A stretch of 64,000 bases of DNA, from positions 1 to 64,000 of the forward strand of contig NJFT01000067.1 of the NCBI GenBank assembly GCA_002221725.1. Direction: 5' to 3'. The notes below the pieces were generated by a model that ran no database searches, had not been told where the DNA came from, and saw only the letters and a list, made by a program, of their open reading frames with translations. Positions 11,073-22,615 of the stretch are shown here, in pieces. How positions within the stretch are numbered: position 1 is the stretch's first letter; every line of letters starts with the position of its first letter. This DNA is from Scedosporium boydii (taxonomy: Eukaryota; Ascomycota; Sordariomycetes; Microascales; Microascaceae). The position numbers and the translations under genes are program-made.

Positions 11073-12780
11073 ATGATGCAATCACGGTTGGTACTTGCCT
11101 TCTGGGCACATCTGACGTACGTGGTATCGGGGATTCCACTCCAACCTTCAAGCCTCATATTCCCGGCACAAGATGGCCTCCCCGCCTTCACTCTTCGGCT
11201 CGGTAACGATACTGCGGCTGTGTGCAACAGCACGACGCCCGGAACTTCGGGATTTATCGACTCAGAAGATGACAGTCATCTATTCTGGTGGCTGTTCGAG
11301 AGCAAGAATGACCCGTCTTCGGACCCTGTGATACTGTGGATGTCCGGGTCAGTAGTGCTCCGCCCCGTGCTTTCGTGATAGCCATGGTTATATTGACGTA
11401 ATACTTTACTACTACCATCGGATCGCTGACTTGAGTTGGTGAATTTAGGGGCCCTGGGGCATCGTCGGTCGGGTTCGGAAACCTAATGGAGCTTGGTCCT
11501 TGCCGCATTGCTCCCGATGGAGAATCCACGTTCGATAACCCATTTGGGTGGAATGCTAAAGCCACTGTCCTCTTCGTGGAGTAGGTATTCGGTTTGTCGT
11601 TCCGAAGCCCCATATTTAGACGGCTCTGAATCGTACGCTGATCACAAGATTTGGTCTTCATCCAGTCAGCCCGCGAGTGTCGGATGGTCCTACTCCAAAA
11701 CCCAACCCGGGAATCTGGTCGAAGCCTCACAAGCCATGGACCGCTTTCTCCGCCAGTTCTTTCTCGCCTTTCCACAGCTGTCTCACCTCGATTTCTACAT
11801 TGCAGGTGAATCGTATGGCGGATCGTGGGTCCCAGCCCTTGCCACGGCGATCATGAAGCGCCAGTCTGGACAAACTGACTTCGGTCTCGCTCGAGTCCTG
11901 GCGGCCCAGGCTCCCGAATTGGAACCCTCACCCGGCCCGTCGGCCCCAAAGCCCATGCAACTCAAGGGCATCATGATTGGCAATGGCCTCATCCGCCAGT
12001 CCGTCCAGGGACCTGCGGCCTTCGAAGCGGCCTGCTCCGGCCCGGCCAGCCTCCTGAACACATCCCTATGTCTTGAGTTTGCCCCTTGGGCTATGTGGAG
12101 CGAGTTGAACCTCGGCGTCTGTGAGACCGAGGGCTATACGAGCGAAAAGTGCAAAGAGGTGGAAGCCGAGTTTGGAAAATTGAGCCGCGTCGTCAGAGAG
12201 GATCTACGGCGTAACCCCTACGATTGGCGACTGGAGTGTGATGATGATCTAGCCTGCTACCCCGAGATGCTGGCAATACCGAAATACCTGAATAGGGACG
12301 ATATAAAGTCGGCGTTAGGTGTGCCGAAAAGTCAGGAGTTTCGAGCAGCATCGAATGAGATCCTAGAGCAGTGGGAGAAGGTTGGGGATTTATGGAAGGC
12401 GAGTGATGAATACGTGAATTACTTGCTTGATCTGGTGAGCATCTTCCACCCCGTGCAGCTACGGCTTGACACTAATATGGAGGCCTGGTTAGAACATTCG
12501 GGTCCTCATCTACGTCGGAGATAAGGACTGGTACTGCAACGCAGCGGGTATGCGAAGGCTCGTCAACGAAGGACTTGTGTGGCATGGCCATCCCTTCTTC
12601 AAGTTCCGGGAACTCGTACCTTGGTACTCGGGCGTTAAGACCGCGGGGCGAGGTAAGGTGTACGAGCCCTTGACTTACGCTGAGATCGCCGATGCAGGCC
12701 ATTTGGCTCCGTTTGACAAGCCTGAGGAGACTCTGAGACTTATTCAATCGTGGATGGAGGCTGGGCTGCCATTGCGGTGA
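11073..12780 (+). CDS. secreted serine carboxypeptidase, S10 family (second copy)
   Basis: Four exons: 11073-11347, 11449-11580, 11666-12434 and 12493-12780, 487 residues, with phases matching at every junction. An N-terminal hydrophobic signal ([15 protein letters not shown]) starts the protein. The triad is visible: S185 in AGESYGG, D404 in VGDKDWYCN and H462 in [12 protein letters not shown]. The first intron interrupts the GGPG motif at the same place as in the neighbouring minus-strand gene, which supports common ancestry, but the proteins are clearly diverged (paralogues, not a recent duplicate). Expected role: C-terminal trimming of peptides outside the cell or in the vacuole. An acyltransferase role cannot be excluded. 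Confidence 0.92.
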
Positions 12781-13587
12781 TAATGGGAGCGATTGTGCGG
12801 ATAGTAAATTGACCGGACTCCGCAATATTATCTCAAGCACCATCTCTCACTGGTAGATCATATAACGTTACACATCTCTATTGTGCCTTCGAGGGTTCTT
12901 TGATTTTGTCGGGCATAACCATTGATGAACGAATACCTCGGTAGCATTGATAGGGACTGTCTTCAGATGTGGATGCTGACGCGACAAAGCGTTACAATAT
13001 CGAGTTTCCGATCTGTATAGTTCAAACTTCTAACTTGTGTCTTGTGCTAAAAACCCGGTCCGCCGTAACTGTACGCAATTGAGAATGAAGGGAATATTAA
13101 CGGCCCATCAGTTTGAAGATGATAAAGTAGTGGATGTGAGGGTCCGCTTCATTGGAGTCTAGTTCGGGCTTGGGCGGGATCCGCCGAGTATAGCGTTTAT
13201 ATTTACCCCTTTTGGCAATTCTAACCCCGTCACCGATCTGTAAACAGGCTTAACCGTTCTATTTTCCTTTGAAGACCAAAAAAAGTATTGAAAAGGGGGG
13301 AGAAAAAAAAGAAGGTGGGGGAAAGGGTCAGCTTCTATGGCAAGATTCGCATCACAATTCGCCGAGAAATAGATCGAGGTACACCCCTCTGTAACTGAAA
13401 GCTTGATTACTGCATTAAGTGACTCCGCGCAAGGGAGCAAGAGTCTACCATCGCCGAGGGATATTATCCTATTAGTGTCCCCATTGTCCACTTATGTACT
13501 CGTCTTTTGACAGCAGTCTGTTCTTATCGTGTTGTTGTTACATGCTTTTCGCCGGCTCCCTAAAATCCAATCATCCAAGTTTTCAAG
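12781..13587. other. intergenic, nothing recognised
   Basis: Holds the 3' region of the second carboxypeptidase and the upstream region of the ABC transporter. A purine-rich run (13278-13322) is present. A minus open frame at 13159-13491 has no motif. Confidence 0.4.
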
Positions 13588-16500
13588 ATGACAACCAGCG
13601 CAGTTCTTTGGTACGATATCTAGTAAATCAAGCAAAGGTCGTTTGCTAACATCCTTGGCCAGCATATCCCTCCTTGCCTTAACCTACCTCTATATCCCCG
13701 TCACAATAGGTCATCTGGCCGCGCATTACTCCAAAGGATCAAGATGCCGATATACATGGAACTGGAACAAAGCAATCCTCTGCGTAAGTAAGTTCGTCGG
13801 GGAATATTCTATGTCAATGAGTGCTAATAATATCAGCTTTCACATTCAAGTTTGGCCCTGTTATCTCTTTTTGCTGCTATCCAGGGTGGGCGGCTCTCCC
13901 CTCTACCATTTGGATTTCAGATCCTTATTGGTTCAGTAGTTGCCTCAACGCTGTCGTTACCCTTGATCCTGCTGGGCTGCTCGGAGGCATGGCATACCCT
14001 ATATTCCCTTCTTTCATGCGTTAACTGGACTCTTATATTGCTATTGGTACACGGTATTCAGGCTACTGTCTTCCTCTTCCCCAGCCTTTTCCTCATCGCG
14101 CTCATTTCCTCTCTAAGCACTCCACACATATGCTCACCTGATATTGATGCGTCTTCACATCCTATCACACGTGTTCCAATTCTCCCTAGCCTTACACTGT
14201 CCTGGTTAGATGGTCTTCTCAGGTGTGCAGCAACAAGACCTATCACAGTGAATGATCTATGGTTAGTGGATGAAGGGATATCCGTTAGCCACATCCTTGG
14301 AGACGACGACCTCAGCATGCAAGAATGGAGCACATCAGTATCCAAAGGGATCGTGTGGGTGCTTATTCGCAAATTCCCTCGGCAATTTTTCTCCAGCATG
14401 GCCCTCAGCGTCTTGGACGTTGGAATGACTTTTCTCCAGCCCATCCTACTTCGTCACCTCCTAGAAAGTCGCAGTGCAATAGCCGTAGCTGCAATGTTCG
14501 CAGCTGGTGTTGTTGGGGGCCTCTGCGGTGCGCACTCCCAGTATCGGCTTCGCATGGTTGGGCTTCGTCTCCGCTCGGTGTTGACAGCGCTGGTTTGCGA
14601 AAAAGAGTTGTCTATAGCGGTTAGACAGGGAGAGGACATTCCAGAGCCGGCGGTGCTGATCGAGGCAGACTTGCCTCAGGTGTTCGATCTTATTGAGCAA
14701 ATTCATGGGATGTGGATGGCTCCCTTCCAGATTGGCATAAGTCTTGGTGCACTGGTATACATCCTGGGTTGGATAAGTGTCCTGGCCGGCTGTACGTCTG
14801 CAGTACGTTTGTCCTCCAACGAATCACGCCATATTCTTGCGTACATATGTTAACCGTTATCTCTGCAACAGATTCTCATACTCCCTTGTTCCTGGTTTGT
14901 TTTGGATATCATCTCGCGGCGTATGGCAACAGTGATGAGGGCGAAGGACTCCAGGGTTGCCATTATCACCGAGGTGCTGAAACAAGTGAGACAGATCAAG
15001 CTATACGCGTGGCAAGCCTTTTTTGAGGACAGGATCAATGCTTCGCGAGGTCATGAGCTCGACCACGTTGGGCGAGTGGCTGCGTCAAACACCGCCCTGG
15101 TATTCCTCACGTCCCTTCTGCCAACAGCGCTGGTGTCTATCTCGTTCGGAACCCTATTTGCCCTGGGAGGCCGATTAAGCAGCGACGTCGTCTTCCCCGC
15201 CTTGGCTTTTTTCTTTAGCATCAGCAGAGCCACCAGCATTCTACCTCAAATCGCCATGCTATACAAGGCTGGGGCAATCTCGTTTGGAAGGGTTCGCGAC
15301 TTCTTACTGAGTCCGGAAAGTCAAAAACTTTCACCACGACCGCACTCCGTTTCATGGGGACCTACAGCTGAAGTTAGTATCCGTCAAGGTGACTTTGGCA
15401 TTCTGGGAAGCGAGAACCCAGGAGAGGCGTTTCTTCGAGCTTGCAGCCTCACCGCATCGCCTGGAGAGCTAATCGCCATAACTGGACCGATTGGTTCCGG
15501 CAAGTCGACGCTCATCCGCACCATTGTCGAAGGGATTACGCCTCTGGCCGGAGAAGTCCAAGTTCGCGGTAGTATTGCGTACGCACCGCAAAAGCCGTAT
15601 CTCATCAGCGGAACTGTGCGCGAAAACATCCTCTTCGGTCGCCCGTTTGACGGACCGCTTTACCAGCGCACCGTTGAAGCCGTTGCTTTACGTCCGGATT
15701 TCAATCGCTTGCCTCAGGGGGACGCGACTCACTTGGGGGGGGCTGGAGTTGCCCTCTCGGGAGGGCAGAAAAGCCGTATAGCGCTCGCAAGGGCTATCTA
15801 TTCGCAGCGAGAGATCTTGATTCTCGATGACCCCTTGGCGGCCGTCGATGCGAAAGTGAAGAGGAAGCTTATTGACGATGTCCTTGGTCCAATGGGAATT
15901 GCCAAATCCTCGATTAGAATTGTCACTACGTCTTCCGAAACTCTGATGCGCATAGCAGATGCTCTCTACGTCGTTTCCGACCACACCGTCCATCGGGTTG
16001 AGTCAGTGCCAACAACTCCTCTCTCTTCTCTGTCGGCGGCTGAGCAGGGGGCCAGCTACGGTTCGGGAAAGCCAGCATTGAAGGACGAGACAAGCCCATC
16101 GTGGCAGCTTCTCGAATCCTCGGGGGCTACTACACGCGATTTTGTGGACGGAAAGAAATCATCCTCTGGGCGCAATGTCGCGATGACTGGGGAACCCGAG
16201 CCGGACACAGAGAGCACGCCCTTGCTTTCAAAGAAACGATTATCTAGTCAAATTGTCGATGAATCGGGATCCACAGCTGTGGAGTTTGGAACATACTTGA
16301 GGTTTTTGAAGCTGTCGAGAAGTTGGGGTTGGCCGTTAGTTCTAGTCCTGGCAGCATCGTCTAAGCTCTCCGGCCTCCTCGCGATATATTTTCTCAAGTT
16401 GTTAAGCGACAACTCCGAGGCCAAAGGAGCTTCCTACAGCGTTATTTACTTCGTCGTCTTGTCCTTGTCCGAATCTCTATTTATCGCGTCGAGTATTTTC

Positions 16501-18299
16501 GCGGCATATTTCATGTGTCTTATACCCGCGTGCCGCTTAATGCATGCAGAGCTCACAAAGGGGGTTCTCGAGACCAAGTTTGTCTTCTTTGACACCACGT
16601 CATTAGGCCAAATTCTGAACCGCTTCACGAACGACATCAACAAGGTTGACGGGCCCGTCTGCAATGGCTTCATCAAGCTCGTGGTCCTCGGCGTTACTAT
16701 TTCGGCTTCTATTCTCGTTATCCTCGCGACGTCTCTTCTTAGCGTCCTGTATCTGGTGCCGGTTGGCCTAGTCTACACTATAGTGCAGGATTTTTATCTT
16801 CACACCTGCCGACAACTCCGACGCTTAGAAAACATGGCTCGCGGTCCGGTCCTCAACGTCATTAACGAGATAAACACCGGAGTCGCCGTAATTTTGGCTT
16901 ACGACCAATCGCATTTCTTCAAGCAGCGGATCGTCGAAGCGGTTGACCAACATGTCAGGGTTTGGGCTCCGTTTCTATGCCTAGATATCTGGCTCAAAAT
17001 TAGACTCCAAGTGCTCGCCAGGTAAGCGTGATTGAACCAACCAAGCCCCTTCCGACCGCTCATGCCGGCAGGTCCTACTCGGGTTCGACTATCTGATGCT
17101 CATCTTATTAGTCTCATACAACTGCTCTCGGCTGCGCTACTCCTGGTTCTGCGTACACCCACTAGTACAATAGGCCTAGCAATGAATATTGTTCTACAAA
17201 TCACTGCCCTCCTGAACGTCTTGGTTCAAACACGGTCCAACCTCGAGGCCGACATCACCTCTACTGAACGCATCTGGTTCTACGCAGGGAACCCACCCGA
17301 AAGCGACCGTGACATCGAAACGTCCCCACCCCATGACTGGCCCGCCACGCCGGGAATTACCTTCCAATCGTACACTGCCGCCTACCAGCCGGGAGGCGTA
17401 CTCTGCTTACAAGATATTAACCTTGCCATCGGGGCTGGCGAGCATATTGCTATTGTGGGCCGGACAGGCGCGGGCAAGTCATCCCTTGCACTCGCATTGC
17501 TTCGGGCTATAGACTGTCACGCCGTGCAACATGGACGTATCCTCGTGGGCGGCATGGATATTACGCGGGTGCGATTGATGGAGTTAAGAAACCGCATCGC
17601 AATAATTCCACAGGAGCCCGTAGCCTTCGCCGGATCGATGAAAGAAAATCTCGACCCGCTAGGGAAGTGCGCGGATGGAGATTTGCGAGACGTCATCGAG
17701 CGCTGCCAAGTGGCTGAAATATTTGGCATAGACCCGAGTGAAGATCCACTTGAGTATGAGATCTCGGCGGAAGGGTAAGTCTCCGAGTAACCGTTTTAAT
17801 AGCAGGCAGGCGCGTGCGTATTGCTAACGATGAGGGGCAAAGATCCCGCCTCTCTGCAGGACAGATGCAGGTTCTCGCTTTGGCAAGAGCCGCCCTCACA
17901 AACAGCAAAATTGTGATTCTCGACGAAGGTGTGCTTGCCTCCATATTCCCCACATACCCGTAGCTTAGATTCGTATCCTGACTCACAGAACGTATGTCCT
18001 AGCAACCGCGGCGGTGGACTCCAAAACTAGTACAATGATCCACGATATTATTGAGGAGAGATTTAAGAACTGTACGGTCATCACAGTTACACATCGGATC
18101 GACTCTGCAGTACGTGTAAAGGGTGCTCACTGCACTAGCAGATCCAGAAACCTGAGCTAATACATCTTTACTACAGGTAAACTGTGATAGAGTTCTCGTA
18201 ATGGATCATGGTCGAGTGGTGGAATTTGATAAACCGATTAAATTGCTGCGTGATAAAGATTCGATGCTTTCGCAGTTGGCAAAAGAAGCCGGGTATTAG
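13588..18299 (+). CDS. full-length ABC transporter, ABCC/MRP type
   Basis: Eight exons: 13588-13610, 13663-13783, 13837-14802, 14872-17021, 17112-17774, 17843-17928, 18003-18109 and 18177-18299, 1412 residues. The layout is TMD0-TMD1-NBD1-TMD2-NBD2. NBD1: Walker A GPIGSGKST (about 575), signature LSGGQ (about 665), Walker B ILILDDPLAAVD. NBD2: Walker A GRTGAGKSS (about 1203), signature LSAGQ, Walker B IVILDEATAAVD, H-loop VTHR. NBD1 has Asp instead of the catalytic Glu, as is common in ABCC proteins, and its H-loop histidine is replaced (IVTTSSE), so ATP hydrolysis should rest on NBD2. The family exports conjugates, amphipathic toxins or metabolites across plasma or vacuole membrane. In this cluster it could export or sequester a toxic substrate or product (inference). 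Confidence 0.93.
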
Positions 18300-18733
18300 C
18301 GTGCGCGAAGGGCCTTCTTCTTGAGGCAGGCCTGCTTAAGCTTCAAGTTGTATTCCCGGTAGCCTGGCTTTCCGTCATTTACAGTGGGTGGCTGCATGTA
18401 TAGGAGCAGACCTGGCGAGCAGATCGATGATACTGGCGAGCCAACACCGATTAAGTTATAGAATTAGGATAGTAGTGAACTGAGTGTGCTATTTGCTTCG
18501 TCTTCCTTCCTTCTGGCTACTTCTTACTTCCCTTCCAGGCACCAAGTAACTAATCGTGATCACTGATATATCTCCAGCTACCGAGGTACAATAGGGAGAA
18601 TAGGTCCGCCAGATAGTCCCCGATAATAAAGAATGAACTGAGAGTATAATCGCGACAGAATCCTTCAACCCCCCCCCCCCCCCCCCAAAAAAAAACACTC
18701 TCTCTCTGCAGAAAGAAAAGGTGTACCAATCCA
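18300..18733. other. convergent 3' regions of ABC transporter and OPT genes
   Basis: Both neighbouring genes end here. Apart from the homopolymer block at 18669-18695 no structure is recognised. Confidence 0.5.
18669..18695. repeat. C18-A9 homopolymer block followed by CT repeats
   Basis: Eighteen C residues (18669-18686) are followed directly by nine A residues and a short CT-dinucleotide run. It lies 39-65 bases downstream of the OPT stop codon, so in the OPT transcript it would read as an AG repeat, U9, then G18. Copy number is probably variable and hard to sequence. Confidence 0.9.
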
Positions 18734-21150
18734 TTAGCACACGCCTCCGGGACACCCAATCGTAGTTCCATAATGCGATGCGCTAACCCCTGCCAGATTC
18801 AGAATAGCATTGAAAATTCCCCCGATACTCTCACCCGCTATCATGCCAGCAGCTATCGGGAAAAGCAGCATAGCATGCGATCTGGGGCCTCTGCGTGCCC
18901 AGATGGCTGCTGCGATGCCACCCATGCTGAGTGCGAAACCGTACTGAAAGAGGGGAAGCAGAGCGCCCGTCGCCATCATAAGCATGTTGGGTAAGCAGGC
19001 CCGCAGGCGATGCCGCCCAGTGATATACGCCCAGTACCGTGCGATATGAACAGCGACAGCGACGGCACCGGCGGCAATGGCGAAAATCCACGAGGCGCGC
19101 GGCACAGGAAAGGTAGGGTTTAGAATAGCTGTCGCGAGCACACGGTGCACCTGCACCGAGGGCGTGGCGAACTGACAGGAGGCGGCGAGAGCGAGGTCGT
19201 TGATGCAGGGGTACGCCTTGGAGAACAGAACGAAGAGACCAGGGCTCAGGAAGATGGCCGGAACGCAGCCTAGCAGTTGACCCAGCCACTGTGTGCGCGG
19301 TGGCGTGCCAAGAAAGAAGCCAATCTTGAAGTCAGTCGTCATCTCGCACACCTGCTGCGCGGTGGAGCCCGCGACAGAACTCGACACAAGATTCGACACT
19401 AGTGCCTTCTCAAGCGGGTCTGAGCCGCCCCTCAAGATACCGCCGACGATGAGCTTGGAGGTGGATGAAAGCGTAGAGATGGGGCTGATATTGGCTTGAC
19501 CAGTGCAAAGGACTGCGAGGATAGCGAAGAAAGCTCCAAGCGCGAGGGTGAGAATAATGATTCCGACATTCATGTCCTGTCGAGGCTCTGTTAGCTCTAG
19601 AAATCTATGGAGCTTATTATTACCGCCGGGATATGAGACGGGGCACGCGAGGAGCGTTTCTGCCAGCAAACGGGGGAGCAAGGGATGGAAGACTCACCCA
19701 TTGCAAAGCCAGAACAAGGCATGAAAATATGGCCGCGACAAGACTCATTCCCATCCACTCCCAGGTTTTGACCTGAGCTTCGGGGGGTGAAGGGTCCGAC
19801 GATATCGATTCAGTCTTCAGACGAGCTGCCCATCGTCCGAGCCATGTGTCATTGATGCCGCTAAAGCCCAACCTGGAAGTATAGCGCGTTGAGCGGCGAG
19901 CTATTCGACCAAGCATCACTTGTCCCCCCTCCCAAAACATGCGCCAATTGACGAGAACATCGGTAAGACCGGACAGAACCGCAACGAGCACGGCCGGCCA
20001 CAGGAGCCAGTATCGGGGAGAGACCGGCCCCTTAAGAGGGTCATTCATCGACATATAGGTAACTAAATCCGGGTAATCGGGGCTGTACGCGATACCAGAT
20101 GCGAGCCCCTTGGCCACCAAGATGGGTCCGATGATGCCGTACGCTACGCAGTAGCCTAGCAGCCAGGAAAGGCTGATATTCAGTGGGATCATCATGCCAA
20201 CTCCAATAAAGGCGGGCGTCCACTCGACAGTGAAGAAACCCCAGTTTACTCCGTAAATGGCCCGGTTGGCATAGTCTCCCCATGCGTAGAACCACCAAGT
20301 GACGTGCCAGTCGTACAGGATCCCCTGGGCATACTGAGCCACGACGACCCAGACGAGCGAAACACCGAACGACGAAGCCAACGCGTACGTGGACCGACGG
20401 AGCGAGCGGTCGTTGGTGCCCAGGTGGAGCTGCCGGATGGAGGTGGCAATAGCAGCCGCTGAAGGGAAGATGAGCTGCAGTTCGCGCGCGAGATCAAGGA
20501 TGAAGATGCGGCGGAAGGGGACGGAGATTGCGCAGCCAAAGAAGGAGGCCGCAGCCGTCATGGTCACGAGCTTGCCAAAGTCTGCGGAGGGGTTGTTCAG
20601 GAGACCCAGTTGATACATGGCGGGCACAGCGGAGAAGAACAGCGTACTTAAGCCGCCGGTCGCCGTGGCGACTGTCTGGATGATATTGTGCTCGCGCGGA
20701 CCGAAGGGCCCTCGAAGAAACGGTATGGCAAGTCGGCTGAGGCCAATGAGAGCGAGGTACCCGAAAAGAGTGGCGAACATGTTTGCATCGTTGGCAATAC
20801 CAGCCTTGAGGCCTATAAGGGTTGTGTGAGTTTAGTTTAGGCTCAAAATGTGTCGGTCATCGAGCTGATTCACCTAGATAGATGTTACTGGCATTCACCA
20901 AGCTTCCCAGGACCCATCCCGTGGCCACGGCTCTGAGCGTGAGCGGGTTCTCCTCTTCTGGAAGCAACGGGTGGCTAGGAAATGGTGCGAAGTTGTCAGG
21001 CGCCTCGAGCGTTATTTCCGACTTCTCGTCTACTACCACCCCAACTTCCGTATCCGTGCGATGTTCTCCAGAGACAGAAACGGGGCCTTTGGTATCAATG
21101 GCCAGGTTATCGTCTCCGGGGTCCTGGCGACTTTCCCCGTTAGCAGTCAT
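18734..21150 (-). CDS. OPT-family oligopeptide transporter
   Basis: Three exons: 21150-20874, 20812-19698 and 19576-18734, 744 residues. An acidic soluble N-terminus of about 70 residues is followed by a membrane domain with about 14-16 hydrophobic segments. Family features include NPLTLRAVATGWVLGSLVN near the first helix, LVTYMSMNDPLKGP, and QWDMNVGIIILTLALG across the second junction. OPT proteins are proton-coupled carriers for small peptides, glutathione-like thiols or metal-nicotianamine/siderophore complexes; this one looks closer to the YSL-like branch, judged by general feel only. Paired with nearby secreted carboxypeptidases and a POT carrier, peptide uptake is the likely role. It is convergent with the ABC gene. 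Confidence 0.88.
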
Positions 21151-21611
21151 TATGTGTGGGCTCAGGAAGTTCAGCTAAAGGATTATCGTTGTGCAAGTCG
21201 TCATATCAGAGAGGGCGATATGTCGTGATGGAGCCGGCTACGGATTTACGTTCCTCTTGAGGTACCCCCTCCGCACATCTAGTCTGGTTTTTATATTCGT
21301 ATGGCCCCTATCACAGCGGCTTTATCGCAGGTCCACCACCCCATGGCTTGGCTGCATTAGCGTTTTGCGGGGTAGTGATAAGTGAAAAGCTCCAAGCCTC
21401 GATCTAGTGCGATTTGGGTGATGAAGAGCGCCGCTAACGCAAAACTAGCACGTTCATGTAGCGATCATTTACCCCCTTATCATTTTAGGATCTTACTATG
21501 TAGTGGATAAAAAGTACTATGTCTCCTTTGATTCGTTATTGATGGAAAAGCGTTATCTCACTTATGTAGATGTTACTTCACTTAATTCTACAACTTGGCC
21601 TGCTCTCCTTC
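21151..21611. promoter_or_regulatory. upstream region of the OPT gene
   Basis: Holds the OPT promoter by position. No TATA box or CGG inverted repeat was recognised, and no open frame has a known motif. Confidence 0.35.
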
Positions 21612-21951
21612 TATCGTAGACGCAGGAAAGGGAGTTAACTGCGACACTTGGTGGCCCGCCCTGCTTGTAGCAAGAAATAGGCCAGGGGCCGAAAGGTGAT
21701 GATCGACGACGAAATTGCCTTCAGGCGTGTCAGTGTCCCAGTAAAGCCTCGTCCTCAGCCATGCCCGGTTTGCAAAGGACGACCTTCAGGACATAGTCCG
21801 GCGTTGGAGGGAAGACGAAGGCGCCGGTGTCCATGTTGATGATGACGCGATGGTGGCTCAGAGATTCCGCTTCGACCGGAGTAAGCTGCACATAGCAACC
21901 GCGCGTCGCTTTCAGTTCCCAAGCTAGGCTAAGGCCAAAGACACCTGCGCC
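21612..21951 (-). pseudogene. relic of a fructosyl-amino-acid oxidase / sarcosine-oxidase-like flavoenzyme
   Basis: The minus strand reads GAGVFGLSLAWELKA (Rossmann FAD motif, but starting without the beta strand), then jumps directly to a central block (NMDTGAFVFPPTPDYVLKV) and, after a +1 frame change, to RLYWDTDTPEGNFVVDHH and APGLFLATS. These blocks resemble the N-terminal, middle and C-terminal parts of amadoriases in the right order, but more than half of the protein is missing between them. The gene is therefore an internally deleted, frameshifted remnant. The intact family oxidises glycated amino acids or N-methyl amino acids, in line with the amino-acid theme of the region. Confidence 0.6.
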
Positions 21952-22444
21952 AATTATATAATAGACTTATCGGGCGTCGCAAACCCGCGACGGATATTGT
22001 CCTGTTCGATCATTGTGGAAAGGATAACCAAAATGACGGGTATCACACACACACATGCGTCCGCCTGGATATTCTTGTCCTGTCCTTTCAGTGGTGCTCA
22101 TACAATAGCAAAACATCGAACGCTCAAACACTCCTGGATCCCTCGCCTTTTATCCGCCCAGAGGCGGGGAAGTAGCTCATACTCTGTGTCGTTATCGTGA
22201 CAAGCCGAAGCGGGCTCCCGCGACTGTTGACCAGGGAAGTCAGGCGAGCGGCTGAAAGACAAGGGTGGGAGGGTAAATGCCATTCATACGAAATTGCTGA
22301 GAGCCTAATGTGGTCTGCCGAAGCGCTCTGGGGCGATGTGGGGCGGGCCGACCATTCCTGAATAGGTCCACGAAGCGACACACAGTCTTGTCTCAACTCC
22401 GCGCCAGAAGAGTAGCCAGGCAGCCCATCCTGTCCCAGCCTGAA
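21952..22444. other. intergenic, nothing recognised
   Basis: A short CA repeat at 22043-22054 is the only low-complexity feature. No supported gene. Confidence 0.35.
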
Positions 22445-22615
22445 CTCGAATGGTACAACGTCAAAGCCACTTCGTACTTCCCGAACAACACTTTACCGGT
22501 TTTAGTCTACAGGAATGTCCTGGCAACTCCTCTCACAGAGGCTGGTGCTGCCGAGATCTTGCCGACCAACGGCCAGCTACATCCAGGGAAGGAGAAGGTA
22601 CTCCCATACTTCTGA
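22445..22615 (+). pseudogene. possible relic of a YjlB-like cupin protein
   Basis: The plus frame reads ATSYFPNNTLPVLVYRNVL and then EILPTNGQLHPG before a stop. This resembles the start of small fungal and bacterial cupins of the YjlB type (an xxPNxxLPVLVYxxxL opening). The metal-binding HxHxxxHE motif that should follow is absent. No start codon in a sensible position was found. It may be chance similarity; confidence is low. Confidence 0.3.
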
